64,000 bases of DNA from Serratia rhizosphaerae. GTDB lineage: Bacteria > Pseudomonadota > Gammaproteobacteria > Enterobacterales > Enterobacteriaceae. The stretch's first letter is position 1; every line of letters begins with the position of its first letter. Shown in pieces: positions 16,982 to 25,073 of this stretch. The position numbers and the translations under genes were made by a program. Location: assembly GCF_009817885.1 (NCBI RefSeq), contig NZ_CP041764.1, forward strand, positions 682,001 to 746,000, given 5' to 3'. The notes beneath the pieces are model-generated. The model searched no databases, was not told the origin of the DNA, and saw nothing but the letters and a program-made list of their open reading frames with translations.

Positions 16982-18016
16982 TAAAACGCGCTTCCAGCGC
17001 GCGCTCAAGATTGCCGCCGTAGCGCCGGCGGCGTTCTGGTTCCCCTTACCGCCGGCGCCCGCCAGAAACGGATGCACGCCAACGTCGAGCGGCGTAACGG
17101 CATGCTGTCTGAACCAGCTGCCGTACCCCGGCACCACAAATCCCTGACTGCGCCGCCGGTAGGCGTCGCGCTCGGCCAGATAGACCTTGCGCAGGCCGTA
17201 CCACGGCAGCCCGGGTAAATCGTGATGTACTAAATGATAGTTCAGATTGAGAAAAAGCAGCCGCCAGGGCCAGGCGGCCTCATTCAGCACCGAGCGCGCC
17301 GCCGCATCGCGTTCGGCGCGGTGTTCGTAAAATGAGCGGATTTTACCGATCGCCAGCGCCGGGTAGCTGACCAGCAGCAGATAAAACCACGGTGCGATGC
17401 CCTGCCGCTGCAGCCAGTACAGCAGCCACGCCAGCAGCGCGCCATGCAGCAGCCACATCGCCAGCGTGCGCCCGTCCCCCGCCGCCATGCGCCGCAGCGC
17501 GCCGGCCGTCAGCAGGCCGATATCCCACAGCGGCGACAGCAGCATCCGCCCCGGCAGGCAGTTGCGCAGCACCGCCAGCCGCGGCAACAGCCGGGGAAAA
17601 CGCCGCCACTGCGCCCGGGTGAAATAGTAGCTTTCCGGGTCGCGCCGCGGATCGGTGAGGTGCGGGTTGCGGTGATGGCGCAGATGCGTGTCGCGGTACA
17701 GCCCATAGGGATACCACACCGCAAGCGGCAGCAGGCCGAACAGCTGATTCAGCCATGGCCGGCGCGTGGGATGGCCGTGAATCAGCTCATGCTGCAGCGA
17801 CAGATAGCCGGTGGTGAACAGGATCAGCAGCGGCGTCGCCAGCCACGGCCCCAGCACGCGCCAGTACGCCGCCGTCAGAAACCAGCCGCCGTACACCGCC
17901 ACGATGACGCCCCAGGTGGGCAGCTCCAGCCGCCACCACCACTGCCGGCGCAGCCGCTGGATCCAGCGGCGCTGACGGGCGTGCAGATAGTGGCAGTGAC
18001 CGGCGGATTTAGGCAT
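16970..18016 (-). CDS. Membrane fatty acid desaturase family protein
   Basis: A 348-residue integral-membrane desaturase/hydroxylase with the three histidine boxes of the di-iron site: HELIHGH (about 76-82), HLRHH (about 111-115) and NYHLVHH (about 255-261), separated by pairs of membrane helices. The family introduces double bonds or hydroxyls into acyl or carotenoid-like substrates, using O2 and an electron donor. Its closest class cannot be settled by eye; FA_desaturase is the safest call. The last three residues and the stop lie in the palindromic repeat, so the natural C-terminus may have been altered by its insertion. It is divergent from a zinc alcohol dehydrogenase 146 bases away. Confidence 0.8.
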   Translation of the reverse strand: MPKSAGHCHYLHARQRRWIQRLRRQWWWRLELPTWGVIVAVYGGWFLTAAYWRVLGPWLATPLLILFTTGYLSLQHELIHGHPTRRPWLNQLFGLLPLAVWYPYGLYRDTHLRHHRNPHLTDPRRDPESYYFTRAQWRRFPRLLPRLAVLRNCLPGRMLLSPLWDIGLLTAGALRRMAAGDGRTLAMWLLHGALLAWLLYWLQRQGIAPWFYLLLVSYPALAIGKIRSFYEHRAERDAAARSVLNEAAWPWRLLFLNLNYHLVHHDLPGLPWYGLRKVYLAERDAYRRRSQGFVVPGYGSWFRQHAVTPLDVGVHPFLAGAGGKGNQNAAGATAAILSARWKRVLYPK

Positions 18017-18162
18017 GCTGACGACTCGCAGTGAAAAATTTCATCCAGTATCAGCGAGGCGGATCGGCGCGCCAAATAACGAAACCGGCAAAGCTAAGTG
18101 AAAAAACGGCGCTGCGGCAAGGGCTATACTTAACGCTGCGCGTCAATACGAGCGGAGGTTCC

Positions 18163-19203
18163 ATGACCGGAAAACGCCGCGCCGCCGTGACCACCTCGCC
18201 GGGCGGCGCCTTACGCTTTGCTCCCCTGCGCCTGCGGCCGCCGCGGGCTGACGAGGTCGTGGTGCGTCTGGCCGGCTGCGGCATCTGCCATACCGATCTC
18301 AGCTGCCGCAGCGGCGTCGCCGCCGGTTCAATTCTCGGCCACGAGGGCGCCGGCATCGTCGAACGCGTCGGTAACGCGGTGCGTGCGGTGCAACCCGGCG
18401 ATGCGGTGGTGCTCTCCTACCACTCCTGCGGCCGCTGCGCCGCCTGCCTCCGCCGCCATCCGGCCGGCTGCGAACACTTCTGGCGGCTTAACTTCGACTT
18501 TCAGCGGCTGGACGGCAGCAGCGGTTATCTGCCGCCGCTGCACGGCCACTTCTTCGGCCAGTCCGCCTTCGCCACCCACGCGCTGGCAAACGAGCGCAAC
18601 CTGGTGCGGGTCGCAGGCGATCTGCCGCTGGCCACCCTGGCGCCGCTCGGCTGCGGGCTGCAGACCGGCGCCGGTACGGTGATCAATTCGCTGAACCTGC
18701 AGGCCGGCGAGCGGCTGCTGATCCTCGGCGTCGGCGCCGTTGGTCTGGCGGCGGTGATGGCGGCAAAACTACGCGGCGCCGCCGCTATCGTGGCGCTGGA
18801 CCATCAGCGCCAGCGTCTGGCCTGCGCCGGCGAACTGGGGGCTACGCAGACGCTGAGCGACGTGCGGCAGATTGCGCAGCTGCCCGCGCTGGATGCGGTG
18901 ATCGACACCACCGGCGAACACGGCGTCATACAGGCGGCATGGCAGCGGCTGCGCCGTGGCGGCACGCTGGTGCTGCTGACCGGCGGCGGCGTGGTGAAAT
19001 TTTCTCACGATCGGCGGATTATCAGCGTGATTCAGGGTGATGCCGTGCCGCAACAGTTTATCCCTTATCTGATCGCACAGTGGCGCAGCGGCCATTTTCC
19101 CTTTGACCGGCTACTGCGTTTCTACCCGTTCGGAGCCATCAATCAGGCGCTGGACGCCGCCCAGACGGGCGAGGCGATCAAAGCGGTGATTCGCTTTGAC
19201 TAA
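18163..19203 (+). CDS. Zinc-dependent alcohol dehydrogenase (MDR, aryl-alcohol type)
   Basis: A 346-residue medium-chain dehydrogenase. The catalytic zinc ligands are in GCGICHTD and GHEGAG, the structural-zinc cysteines in CGRCAACLRRHPAGC, and the NAD-binding motif is LGVGAVGLAAVMAAK. The architecture is closest to benzyl/aryl-alcohol dehydrogenases, and an aromatic-acid-type MFS carrier follows 145 bases downstream. The frame is open upstream to 18031, but GGAGG before the ATG at 18163 and the start of homology decide the shorter form. One structural cysteine of the usual four is spaced atypically (CLRRHPAGC). Confidence 0.85.
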   Translation: MTGKRRAAVTTSPGGALRFAPLRLRPPRADEVVVRLAGCGICHTDLSCRSGVAAGSILGHEGAGIVERVGNAVRAVQPGDAVVLSYHSCGRCAACLRRHPAGCEHFWRLNFDFQRLDGSSGYLPPLHGHFFGQSAFATHALANERNLVRVAGDLPLATLAPLGCGLQTGAGTVINSLNLQAGERLLILGVGAVGLAAVMAAKLRGAAAIVALDHQRQRLACAGELGATQTLSDVRQIAQLPALDAVIDTTGEHGVIQAAWQRLRRGGTLVLLTGGGVVKFSHDRRIISVIQGDAVPQQFIPYLIAQWRSGHFPFDRLLRFYPFGAINQALDAAQTGEAIKAVIRFD

Positions 19204-19220
19204 TCCCTGCGGAGTCAACG

Positions 19221-19237
19221 GTTAAATATTATTTAAC
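19221..19237. promoter_or_regulatory. 17-base palindrome upstream of the MFS carrier
   Basis: GTTAAAT-ATT-ATTTAAC is a perfect palindrome with 7-bp arms, 111 bases before the MFS start. It has no T tract typical of a terminator, so an operator is more likely. The regulator is not identifiable in the window. Confidence 0.4.
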
Positions 19238-19347
19238 ATGATGATTTTTCAACATCTTCCGGTTGTATGCTTATAACCAGAAAGCATTGGTTTTCCCCGC
19301 GTGCGCGCCGCTAAGCTCGATGCTTTGCCTATCAGAAAATTATTATT

Positions 19348-20832
19348 ATGACGACAGACATAGCGGCCCCCTCTGCCGCACCTTCTTCTGCAGGGAACGC
19401 CGACAGCGCCGGCGCAGCAAGCGTCACCATCCGCAATGCCGCCGACGTCTCGCGGCTGGTCAACAGCGGCGCGGCCAAACGCAGCGATGCGCGCATCGTG
19501 GTCGCCATCGCGCTGGGCGGCGTGTTTCTCGACGCGTACGATCTGGGCGCGCTGGCGTTCGGCATCAAGGACGTGGCGCGCGAGTTCAGCCTGTCCCCCA
19601 CCGGCACCGGGCTGGTGGCCTCGGCCATTACCTTCGGCGCAATTATCGGCGCCTTTATCGGCGGCTACCTGACCGATAAAATCGGCCGCTACCGGGTATT
19701 TATGGCCGATATGTTTTTCTTTGTAGTGGCGGCGCTGGCCTGCGCCTTTGCGCCGAATGAGTGGGTGCTCGGCGGCGCGCGTTTCGTGATGGGGCTGGGA
19801 GTCGGCATCGATCTGCCGGTCGCCATGGCGTTTCTGGCCGAATTCTCCCGCCTGTCCGGCCGCGGCAACAAGGCGGCGCGCATCGCCATGTGGTGCCCAA
19901 CCTGGTATGCGGCGATCAGTATCTCCTACCTGTTGGTGCTGCTGCTGTATGCGGTGCTGCCGGACGGCCACACCGACTGGCTGTGGCGGCTGATCCTCGG
20001 CTTCGGCGCGGTGCCCGCCCTGCTGATTATCGCCATCCGCAGCCGCTATATGAGCGAATCGCCGGTGTGGGCCGCCAATCAGGGCGATCTGCAGGGCGCC
20101 GCCGCCATCCTGCGCCGCTCCTACAATATCCATGCCCAGGTGGCCGAAGAGGCCAAGCGCACGCCGGCGCCGCCGGCCAGACGCGCGGCCTGGCGCAACT
20201 ACGGCGAACTGCTGAAAGGGGTGTACCTGCGGCGCACCGTGCTGGCGACCACCATCGCCATCGCCTCTTCCTTTGCCTATAACGCCGTCGCCTTCGGCCT
20301 GCCGGTGATCCTCTCCACCTTTCTGGCGCAGTCGATGCTCAGCACCATTCTGGTGTCGCTGGCGCTGAACCTGCTGTTCGCCTTCGCCGGCGGCCTGCTG
20401 GCGGTGCGTCTGGTGCCGACCTTCGGCGCCTGGAAAATGACGGTGCTGGGCTACGCCTGCCAGCTGGCGGCGCTTCTTGGGCTGGCGCTGGTCGGCCTGC
20501 CGGACGGCGGCGGCGAAGCGGCCTTCTCCATCGGCATGCTGGCGCTGTTCCTGCTCGGCCAGGGCTTCGGCCCCGGTTCGCACAGCATGACCTTCGCCTC
20601 GCTGAGCTACCCCACCTCGCTGCGCGGCGTCGGCGTCGGTTTTAACCAGACGCTGATGCGCGCCAGCTCCACGCTGTCGCTGTTCCTGTTTCCGGTGCTG
20701 TCCGCCGCGCTGGGCACCGGCGTGTTCTGGGTGATTGCCCTGGCGCCGCTGGTCGGGCTGGTTGCCCTGCTGGCCATCCGCTGGGAGCCGGCCGGCTATG
20801 ACGTCGACGCCGAGGATTTCCACCCGGTTTAA
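19348..20832 (+). CDS. MFS transporter, metabolite/aromatic-acid:H+ symporter type
   Basis: A 494-residue major-facilitator protein. A hydrophilic N-terminal extension of about 45 residues precedes 12 membrane helices. It has the loop 2-3 motif GGYLTDKIGRYR, the helix-4 stretch FVMGLGVGIDLPVAMAFLAEF and the helix-10/11 segment SLRGVGVGFNQTLMRASSTL, features of the sugar-porter/AAHS branch that carries benzoate-like acids and other metabolites. The substrate is unknown; the neighbouring aryl-type alcohol dehydrogenase hints at an aromatic compound. The ribosome binding site is weak. A strong GC hairpin follows the gene. Confidence 0.82.
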   Translation: MTTDIAAPSAAPSSAGNADSAGAASVTIRNAADVSRLVNSGAAKRSDARIVVAIALGGVFLDAYDLGALAFGIKDVAREFSLSPTGTGLVASAITFGAIIGAFIGGYLTDKIGRYRVFMADMFFFVVAALACAFAPNEWVLGGARFVMGLGVGIDLPVAMAFLAEFSRLSGRGNKAARIAMWCPTWYAAISISYLLVLLLYAVLPDGHTDWLWRLILGFGAVPALLIIAIRSRYMSESPVWAANQGDLQGAAAILRRSYNIHAQVAEEAKRTPAPPARRAAWRNYGELLKGVYLRRTVLATTIAIASSFAYNAVAFGLPVILSTFLAQSMLSTILVSLALNLLFAFAGGLLAVRLVPTFGAWKMTVLGYACQLAALLGLALVGLPDGGGEAAFSIGMLALFLLGQGFGPGSHSMTFASLSYPTSLRGVGVGFNQTLMRASSTLSLFLFPVLSAALGTGVFWVIALAPLVGLVALLAIRWEPAGYDVDAEDFHPV

Positions 20833-20870
20833 GTCCCCACACAGCGTGCATTACCCCGTGTGTCTGACGG

Positions 20871-20905
20871 GGCAGGCTGCCGGCCTGATAACGCGGCAGC
20901 CTGCC
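20871..20905. terminator. Strong hairpin between convergent MFS and dehydrogenase genes
   Basis: GGCAGGCTGCCG (20871-20882) and CGGCAGCCTGCC (20894-20905) form a perfect 12-bp stem with an 11-base loop. No T tract follows on either strand, so termination is likely from position but not textbook. Confidence 0.5.
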
Positions 20906-20956
20906 AAGCTGATAACAAAATAAGTTAACAAGTTATTAAGCTATCAGGTTATTCAG

Positions 20957-22096
20957 TTAACGATTTAACCGATCCTGCACCTCCACCCAGCTGCGCTGCC
21001 CGGCGGATTCGGCGATGGCGTCCAGCACGCAGGAGACCTTCCAGCCCTCCTCAAAATCCGGCCACATGCGATCGCCGGCGGCGATGCCGTTGACCAAATC
21101 GCGCACCTCGACGGTTTTCTGATCGTTAAAGCCGATGCCGTGACCGGCGCTGATGCAGAAGGCCGCGTAGTCCGGGTGTTTCGGCCCCACCAGCAGGGTT
21201 TTAAACCCCTGCCGCTCCGCCGGTTCGTCGTGGCGGTACAGCTTCAGCTCCGCCATCCGCTCCTGGGTATAGCTGAGCGTGCCTTTGGTGCCGGTCACCA
21301 CATAGGTCAGCCCCATTTTGCGGCCGCAGGCGATACGTGAAGTTTCAATGGTGCCCATCGCCCCATTGGCGAAGCGCACCAGCGCGCTGGCCTGATCCTC
21401 GTTCTCCACCGTGCACAGCCTTGATGGGTCGTTCGGATCCGGACGCTGTTTGATCACCGTCTGCATATCACCGGACACCGCGCTGATATCGCCCACCAGA
21501 TAGTGCGCCATATTGACGATATGCGCCGCCAGATCCCCCAGCGCCCCCAGCCCGGCGCTGGCCTTGCGACAGTGCCAGTCAATCGGCGTGCGCGGATCCG
21601 CCAGATAATCCTCATTATGGGTGCCGTAAAAATGCACCACTTCGCCAATCTCGCCGTTGGCGATGATTTCACGCGCCAGCTGGCTGGTGGGGTTCTTCAT
21701 ATAGTTAAAGCCCACCAGGGTTTTCACCCCGCGCTGGCGCGCCGCCAGCACCATTTCCGCCGCGTCGCGGGCGTCCAGCGCCAGCGGTTTCTCTGAATAG
21801 ACGTGTTTGCCGTGGCGAATCGCCTCCAGCGCCATCTCCTTGTGCAGAAAGTTCGGCGCGCAGATATCCACCACGTCAATTGCCGGGTCGGCCACCAGCT
21901 GCCGCCAGTCGTCGGTGGCGCGCGCAAAGCCGAACTCCGCGGCGCGCTGACGCGCCAGCTCCGGCGTCACTTCCGCCAGCATCTCCAGCACCAGCTCCCC
22001 TTTCAGCGGGAATACCGTGCCCGCCTGCGCATAGGCAATGGCGTGGCAGCGGCCGATATAGCCGGTGCCGATCAATCCGATACGAACCTGTTTCAT
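20957..22096 (-). CDS. Gfo/Idh/MocA family oxidoreductase
   Basis: A 379-residue NAD(P)-dependent dehydrogenase. The Rossmann motif GLIGTGYIGRCHA lies at 8-20, the EKPLALD motif that binds cofactor and catalytic lysine at about 98-104, and the C-terminal domain contains DLAAHIVNMAHYLVGD, with the family's active-site histidines. Relatives oxidise inositols and other polyols, or sugars. A perfect GGAA-N6-TTCC palindrome lies 80 bases upstream, the operator form reported for RpiR-type IolR, so myo-inositol or a similar polyol is a reasonable guess. No other iol gene is in the window. Confidence 0.85.
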   Translation of the reverse strand: MKQVRIGLIGTGYIGRCHAIAYAQAGTVFPLKGELVLEMLAEVTPELARQRAAEFGFARATDDWRQLVADPAIDVVDICAPNFLHKEMALEAIRHGKHVYSEKPLALDARDAAEMVLAARQRGVKTLVGFNYMKNPTSQLAREIIANGEIGEVVHFYGTHNEDYLADPRTPIDWHCRKASAGLGALGDLAAHIVNMAHYLVGDISAVSGDMQTVIKQRPDPNDPSRLCTVENEDQASALVRFANGAMGTIETSRIACGRKMGLTYVVTGTKGTLSYTQERMAELKLYRHDEPAERQGFKTLLVGPKHPDYAAFCISAGHGIGFNDQKTVEVRDLVNGIAAGDRMWPDFEEGWKVSCVLDAIAESAGQRSWVEVQDRLNR

Positions 22097-22175
22097 CCTC
22101 TCTTCCTCCCGCCTGACCTGCCGAACGACTCGGCGATCCCTGCTTGTGAAATAAAAAATCTAAAGAATATTTATA

Positions 22176-22191
22176 TGGAATTAATATTCCA
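22176..22191. promoter_or_regulatory. TGGAAT-TAAT-ATTCCA palindrome (IolR-like operator)
   Basis: A perfect 16-base palindrome containing GGAA-N6-TTCC, 80 bases upstream of the Gfo/Idh/MocA gene in an AT-rich promoter region. The motif equals the one described for the RpiR-family inositol repressor IolR in Sinorhizobium; use of the same motif here is inference. The rest of the 339-base gap to the DUF523 gene shows no gene. Confidence 0.5.
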
Positions 22192-22383
22192 ACAACAAGC
22201 GGCCGGGGTAATAAAACTGATATTCGTGACGCCGTTCATAGTTCCCGTATGAACGGCTGAAACGGCGATCGCGCCGATGCGGAAGCGCATCAAATTAGCA
22301 GCCAAAACGGTACATCTGTTTCACGTTATCCGCAGCGCCAGGGCATGCGCCGTCACGCCGCTTCTGTTAGGATAAAACCGCGC

Positions 22384-22406
22384 GTGCGGACGCGCGTCGT
22401 CCGCAC
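22384..22406 (+). promoter_or_regulatory. Hairpin in the DUF523 leader
   Basis: GTGCGGACG / CGTCCGCAC (22384-22392, 22398-22406) with a 5-base loop, 29 bases before the DUF523 start. There is no T tract. It may be a leader structure or the stop of upstream read-through. Confidence 0.35.
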
Positions 22407-22435
22407 AACCGTCACGATCCACAGAGATAAGATGA

Positions 22436-22987
22436 ATGTCGCCGAAGATTTTAATCAGCGCCTGCCTGGCCGGTTTCAAAGTACGCTATAACGGTTCCGA
22501 TAAGCCGCTGCTGGACGCCACGCTGGCGCGCTGGCAGCGCGAGGGACGCCTGGTGGTGTGTTGTCCGGAGCTGGCGGCGGGCTTCTCCACCCCGCGTCCG
22601 GCGGCGGAAATCAGCCCCGATGCCGACGGCGCCGCGGTGCTCGCCCAGCGGGCGCAGGTGCGTGAAACCACCGGTGCCGACGTTACCGCCCCCTACCTGC
22701 TGGGCGCGCAGCTGGCGCTGGAGACCGCACGCCGCCACGATTGCCGCTTTGCGCTGCTGACCGACGGCAGCCCCTCCTGCGGCAGCCAGCTTATCTACGA
22801 CGGCAGCTTCAGCGGCCAAAGCAAACCCGGCAGCGGGGTTACCGCCGCCCTGCTGCGGCAACAGGGCATTGAGGTGTTTTCCGACCGGCAGATCGCAGCG
22901 CTGGTCGCCCGCGTCAGCGAGTACGAGCGGCAAGCAGCGCCGCCAGCCGCTGACGCAGATGGGCAATCCCCTGCGGGTGGTGAATAA
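22436..22987 (+). CDS. DUF523 family protein (YbbK-like)
   Basis: A 183-residue member of DUF523 (COG1683). It shows the conserved N-terminal ISACLAGFKVRYNG, the central CCPELAAGFSTPRPAAEI and the C-terminal LTDGSPSCGSQLIYDGSF, with several invariant cysteines that probably bind metal or a cluster. Function is unestablished. The last 74 bases overlap the convergent Nudix gene, and the C-terminal ~25 residues beyond the conserved domain are low-complexity (Ala/Pro/Gly) and encoded in that overlap, so the extension is probably a recent read-through. Confidence 0.8.
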   Translation: MSPKILISACLAGFKVRYNGSDKPLLDATLARWQREGRLVVCCPELAAGFSTPRPAAEISPDADGAAVLAQRAQVRETTGADVTAPYLLGAQLALETARRHDCRFALLTDGSPSCGSQLIYDGSFSGQSKPGSGVTAALLRQQGIEVFSDRQIAALVARVSEYERQAAPPAADADGQSPAGGE

Positions 22988-23339
22988 ATTCCTCTATCAG
23001 CATCATGCGCCAATACTGGCCTTCATCGCCAAAGCGCACGGCGGCGATCTGCCGCGCGCTGAGATCGCCCAGCATAAACCAGGTGGCCGCGTCCCCCGGT
23101 TGCCGTCCGGAATAACGACGCTGCTCACGCACCTGGGCGGCGGCGATCGTCAGGCCGAACTCCTCGTACGTTTCCCGCTGCACGCACTGCAGCGGCGTCT
23201 CCGCCCCTTCGCGCCCGCCACCGGGCAGATCCCACTGGCCGGGCCACGGTATATCGTCACGGCAGTCGCGCCGGTAGACCAGCACCTGTCCCTGATGCAG
23301 CAGCGCGATCTTTGCACCGCCAAAATCCTGCTCCGCCAT
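22914..23339 (-). CDS. Nudix hydrolase
   Basis: A 141-residue Nudix protein with an intact box: GGGREGAETPLQCVQRETYEEFGL fits G-x5-E-x7-RE-U-x-EE-x-G-U apart from spacing at its start. It would hydrolyse a nucleoside diphosphate linked to another moiety, probably for house-cleaning; the substrate cannot be read from the sequence. Two adjacent ATGs (23342, 23339) follow AGGAAAG, and the second has the better spacing. Its 3' end overlaps convergent DUF523 by 74 bases. It is not obviously MutT or NudG. Confidence 0.85.
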   Translation of the reverse strand: MAEQDFGGAKIALLHQGQVLVYRRDCRDDIPWPGQWDLPGGGREGAETPLQCVQRETYEEFGLTIAAAQVREQRRYSGRQPGDAATWFMLGDLSARQIAAVRFGDEGQYWRMMLIEEFIHHPQGIAHLRQRLAALLAARTR

Positions 23340-23586
23340 CATCTTTCCTCCGCCTCAATAGCCGCCCAGCTTTACGTCATCGTGTTCTTCATACGACGGT
23401 TGTCCTGACCTTATCACCCGCAGGCCGGACTATTTCGTCAGCAATCTTCCCCGCACGACGGTTTTTTGAAATTCAGCGCACTGGCTATGATCCTGCTGCG
23501 TACAGTTTGCGACATGTTTCAGGCCGCGGCTGATGCAAAGGATTCAGAATGGTGCATCAGGGCGATCTGGGCGTCCTTCCCTTTGC

Positions 23587-23844
23587 CTACCTGAACCTAC
23601 CCCTGACCCAATTGACCACACTCACCAGAATAGCCGCTACAACCAGCATAAGCGCCGCCAGCACCCAGAGGAATGAGGGATCGGCCTCACCGTCAGCAAA
23701 GCCTAACCCTGTAATATTCAATACATGATTGGTGGCTTGTGACAGGTAATCCAGTAGGCCACCCAGCGGAAACAATACAATGAAGAATGCCGCGACAAGA
23801 CAGGCAAGCCAAATGCATAGATTAATCAATGTCGCATGACGCAT
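23587..23844 (-). CDS. Small two-helix membrane protein, 85 residues
   Basis: Two hydrophobic segments (about 5-30 and 58-80) are separated by a short polar loop with the acidic stretch FADGEADPS; the C-terminus is basic (WVRGRFR), placing both ends in the cytoplasm. GGGAAGGG before the ATG supports a real gene. No family is recognised. It is monocistronic, with no clear promoter elements visible in the flanks. Confidence 0.6.
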   Translation of the reverse strand: MRHATLINLCIWLACLVAAFFIVLFPLGGLLDYLSQATNHVLNITGLGFADGEADPSFLWVLAALMLVVAAILVSVVNWVRGRFR

Positions 23845-24178
23845 AATCAGCCCTTCCCATCACTTCAACCCTGCCATAAGACATGAGTCCGCGCCCACCG
23901 GGAACACGCCTACTCCGTAAACGTGGAGTTTTAAATGCCGTCTATCGGCGGACACATCGTTATAATCCATTCTGCAAATTTGCATTAATTTAACTCTCCA
24001 TGTCGTTAAAACCCCTCATATTAATGGTTAAAGATCACTCAAGACAATCAGACCGATCCTGTTTGTGAATGCCCATTAATCGGGGTGACAAGGGTAGCCT
24101 GGACGAGCGCGCCATAATGCAAGCGGAGCAATTTAGGGTATAGTAAAAATCGGTTTTCATGACGGACGAACAATCACA
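23845..24178. other. Intergenic region upstream of sseA
   Basis: No gene is seen. It contains a consensus -10 TATAAT at 23961-23966 without a good -35, a perfect palindrome TGCAAATTTGCA at 23973-23984, and near sseA a GGGTATAGT extended-type -10 (TATAGT 24139-24144) that is the best sseA promoter candidate. The stretch ATTTAGGGTATA here resembles one end of the palindromic repeat at 16859, but the rest of that repeat is absent. Confidence 0.4.
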
Positions 24179-25024
24179 ATGAACTCTCCTTTTCTGGTTA
24201 CCCCGCAATGGCTTGAACAACATATTAACGATAGCGATCTGGTGCTGGTCGACGTGCGCATGTCGCCGGCGGGCCTGACGCCGAAAAAAGATATGCGCGC
24301 CGAATTTGAACGCGGGCATCTGCCGGGCGCGGTCTATTTCGATATCGACGACGTCGCCGACAAAAGCAGCGCGCTGCCGCATATGCTGCCGGACGCCGAG
24401 GCCTTCAGCCGCGCGGCAGGCGAGCTGGGCATCAGCGAAAACAGCACGCTGGTGTTCTATGATGAGGGCAACCAATTTTCCGCCCCGCGCGGCTGGTGGA
24501 CCTTCCGCAACTTCGGCGCCAAACGGGTTTATGTGCTGGATGAGGGGATGAGCGGCTGGACGGCGCGCGGAAATGCGCTGGAAAGCGGCCCCGTTGCCCG
24601 GCAGCCTGCGGTGTTTAACGCCAGCTTCAACCCGGCGGCGGTGGTCGCCATGGCGCAGGTGGAGCAGGCACTGGGCAGCGACAACCAGATCCTCGACGCG
24701 CGCGCCGCCGCGCGTTTTTACGGCGACGCGCCGGAACCGCGCCCGGGCCTGCACTGCGGCCATATTCCCGGCAGCATCAATATTCCCTACGGCGACCTGC
24801 TGGACAACGGCCGCTTTAAATCGCTGGCGGCGCTGCGGGAAACCTTCAGCGCCAAAGGGGTCGATATTAACGGCCCGATCATCGTCAGCTGCGGCTCCGG
24901 CGTCACCGCCGCGGTGCTGGCCTTTGGCCTACAGTCGCTGGGCGCGCCGCAGGTCAGGCTGTATGACGGCTCCTGGAGCGAATGGGGCCTGCTGGACGGC
25001 AAGCAGCCGATAGCCACCAGATAA
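24179..25024 (+). CDS. sseA: 3-mercaptopyruvate sulfurtransferase
   Basis: A 281-residue two-domain rhodanese orthologous and equal in length to E. coli SseA. The inactive N-terminal rhodanese domain spans about 1-140 and the catalytic domain about 155-275, with the active-site loop CGSGVTA (Cys about 238), the signature of mercaptopyruvate rather than thiosulfate specificity. It transfers sulfur from 3-mercaptopyruvate to thiols or cyanide in the cytoplasm. The ribosome binding site is weak. It is convergent with urtE, and the two share the hairpin at 25036-25070. Confidence 0.95.
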   Translation: MNSPFLVTPQWLEQHINDSDLVLVDVRMSPAGLTPKKDMRAEFERGHLPGAVYFDIDDVADKSSALPHMLPDAEAFSRAAGELGISENSTLVFYDEGNQFSAPRGWWTFRNFGAKRVYVLDEGMSGWTARGNALESGPVARQPAVFNASFNPAAVVAMAQVEQALGSDNQILDARAAARFYGDAPEPRPGLHCGHIPGSINIPYGDLLDNGRFKSLAALRETFSAKGVDINGPIIVSCGSGVTAAVLAFGLQSLGAPQVRLYDGSWSEWGLLDGKQPIATR

Positions 25025-25035
25025 AAACCCCGCGC

Positions 25036-25070
25036 GCCCGCCGCCGCAGGCTTTCACCACGGCGGCGGGC
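25036..25070. terminator. Bidirectional terminator between sseA and urtE
   Basis: A perfect 11-bp stem GCCCGCCGCCG / CGGCGGCGGGC (25036-25046, 25060-25070) with a 13-base loop. On the minus strand the hairpin is followed by GCGCGGGGTTTTTA, and on the plus strand by GGTTTAAA. It closes both the sseA transcript and the long urea operon. Confidence 0.8.
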
Positions 25071-25073
25071 GGT

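Noticed and set aside
19249..20823. A 524-codon open frame antisense to the MFS carrier, and similar long antisense frames over uca (31295-33169, 33221-35269).
   Set aside because: They mirror GC-rich third codon positions of real genes, are rich in Arg/Gln/His and show no domain.
24121..24145. Second copy of the palindromic repeat before sseA.
   Set aside because: Only the ATTTAGGGTATA end is matched; the partner arm and centre are missing.
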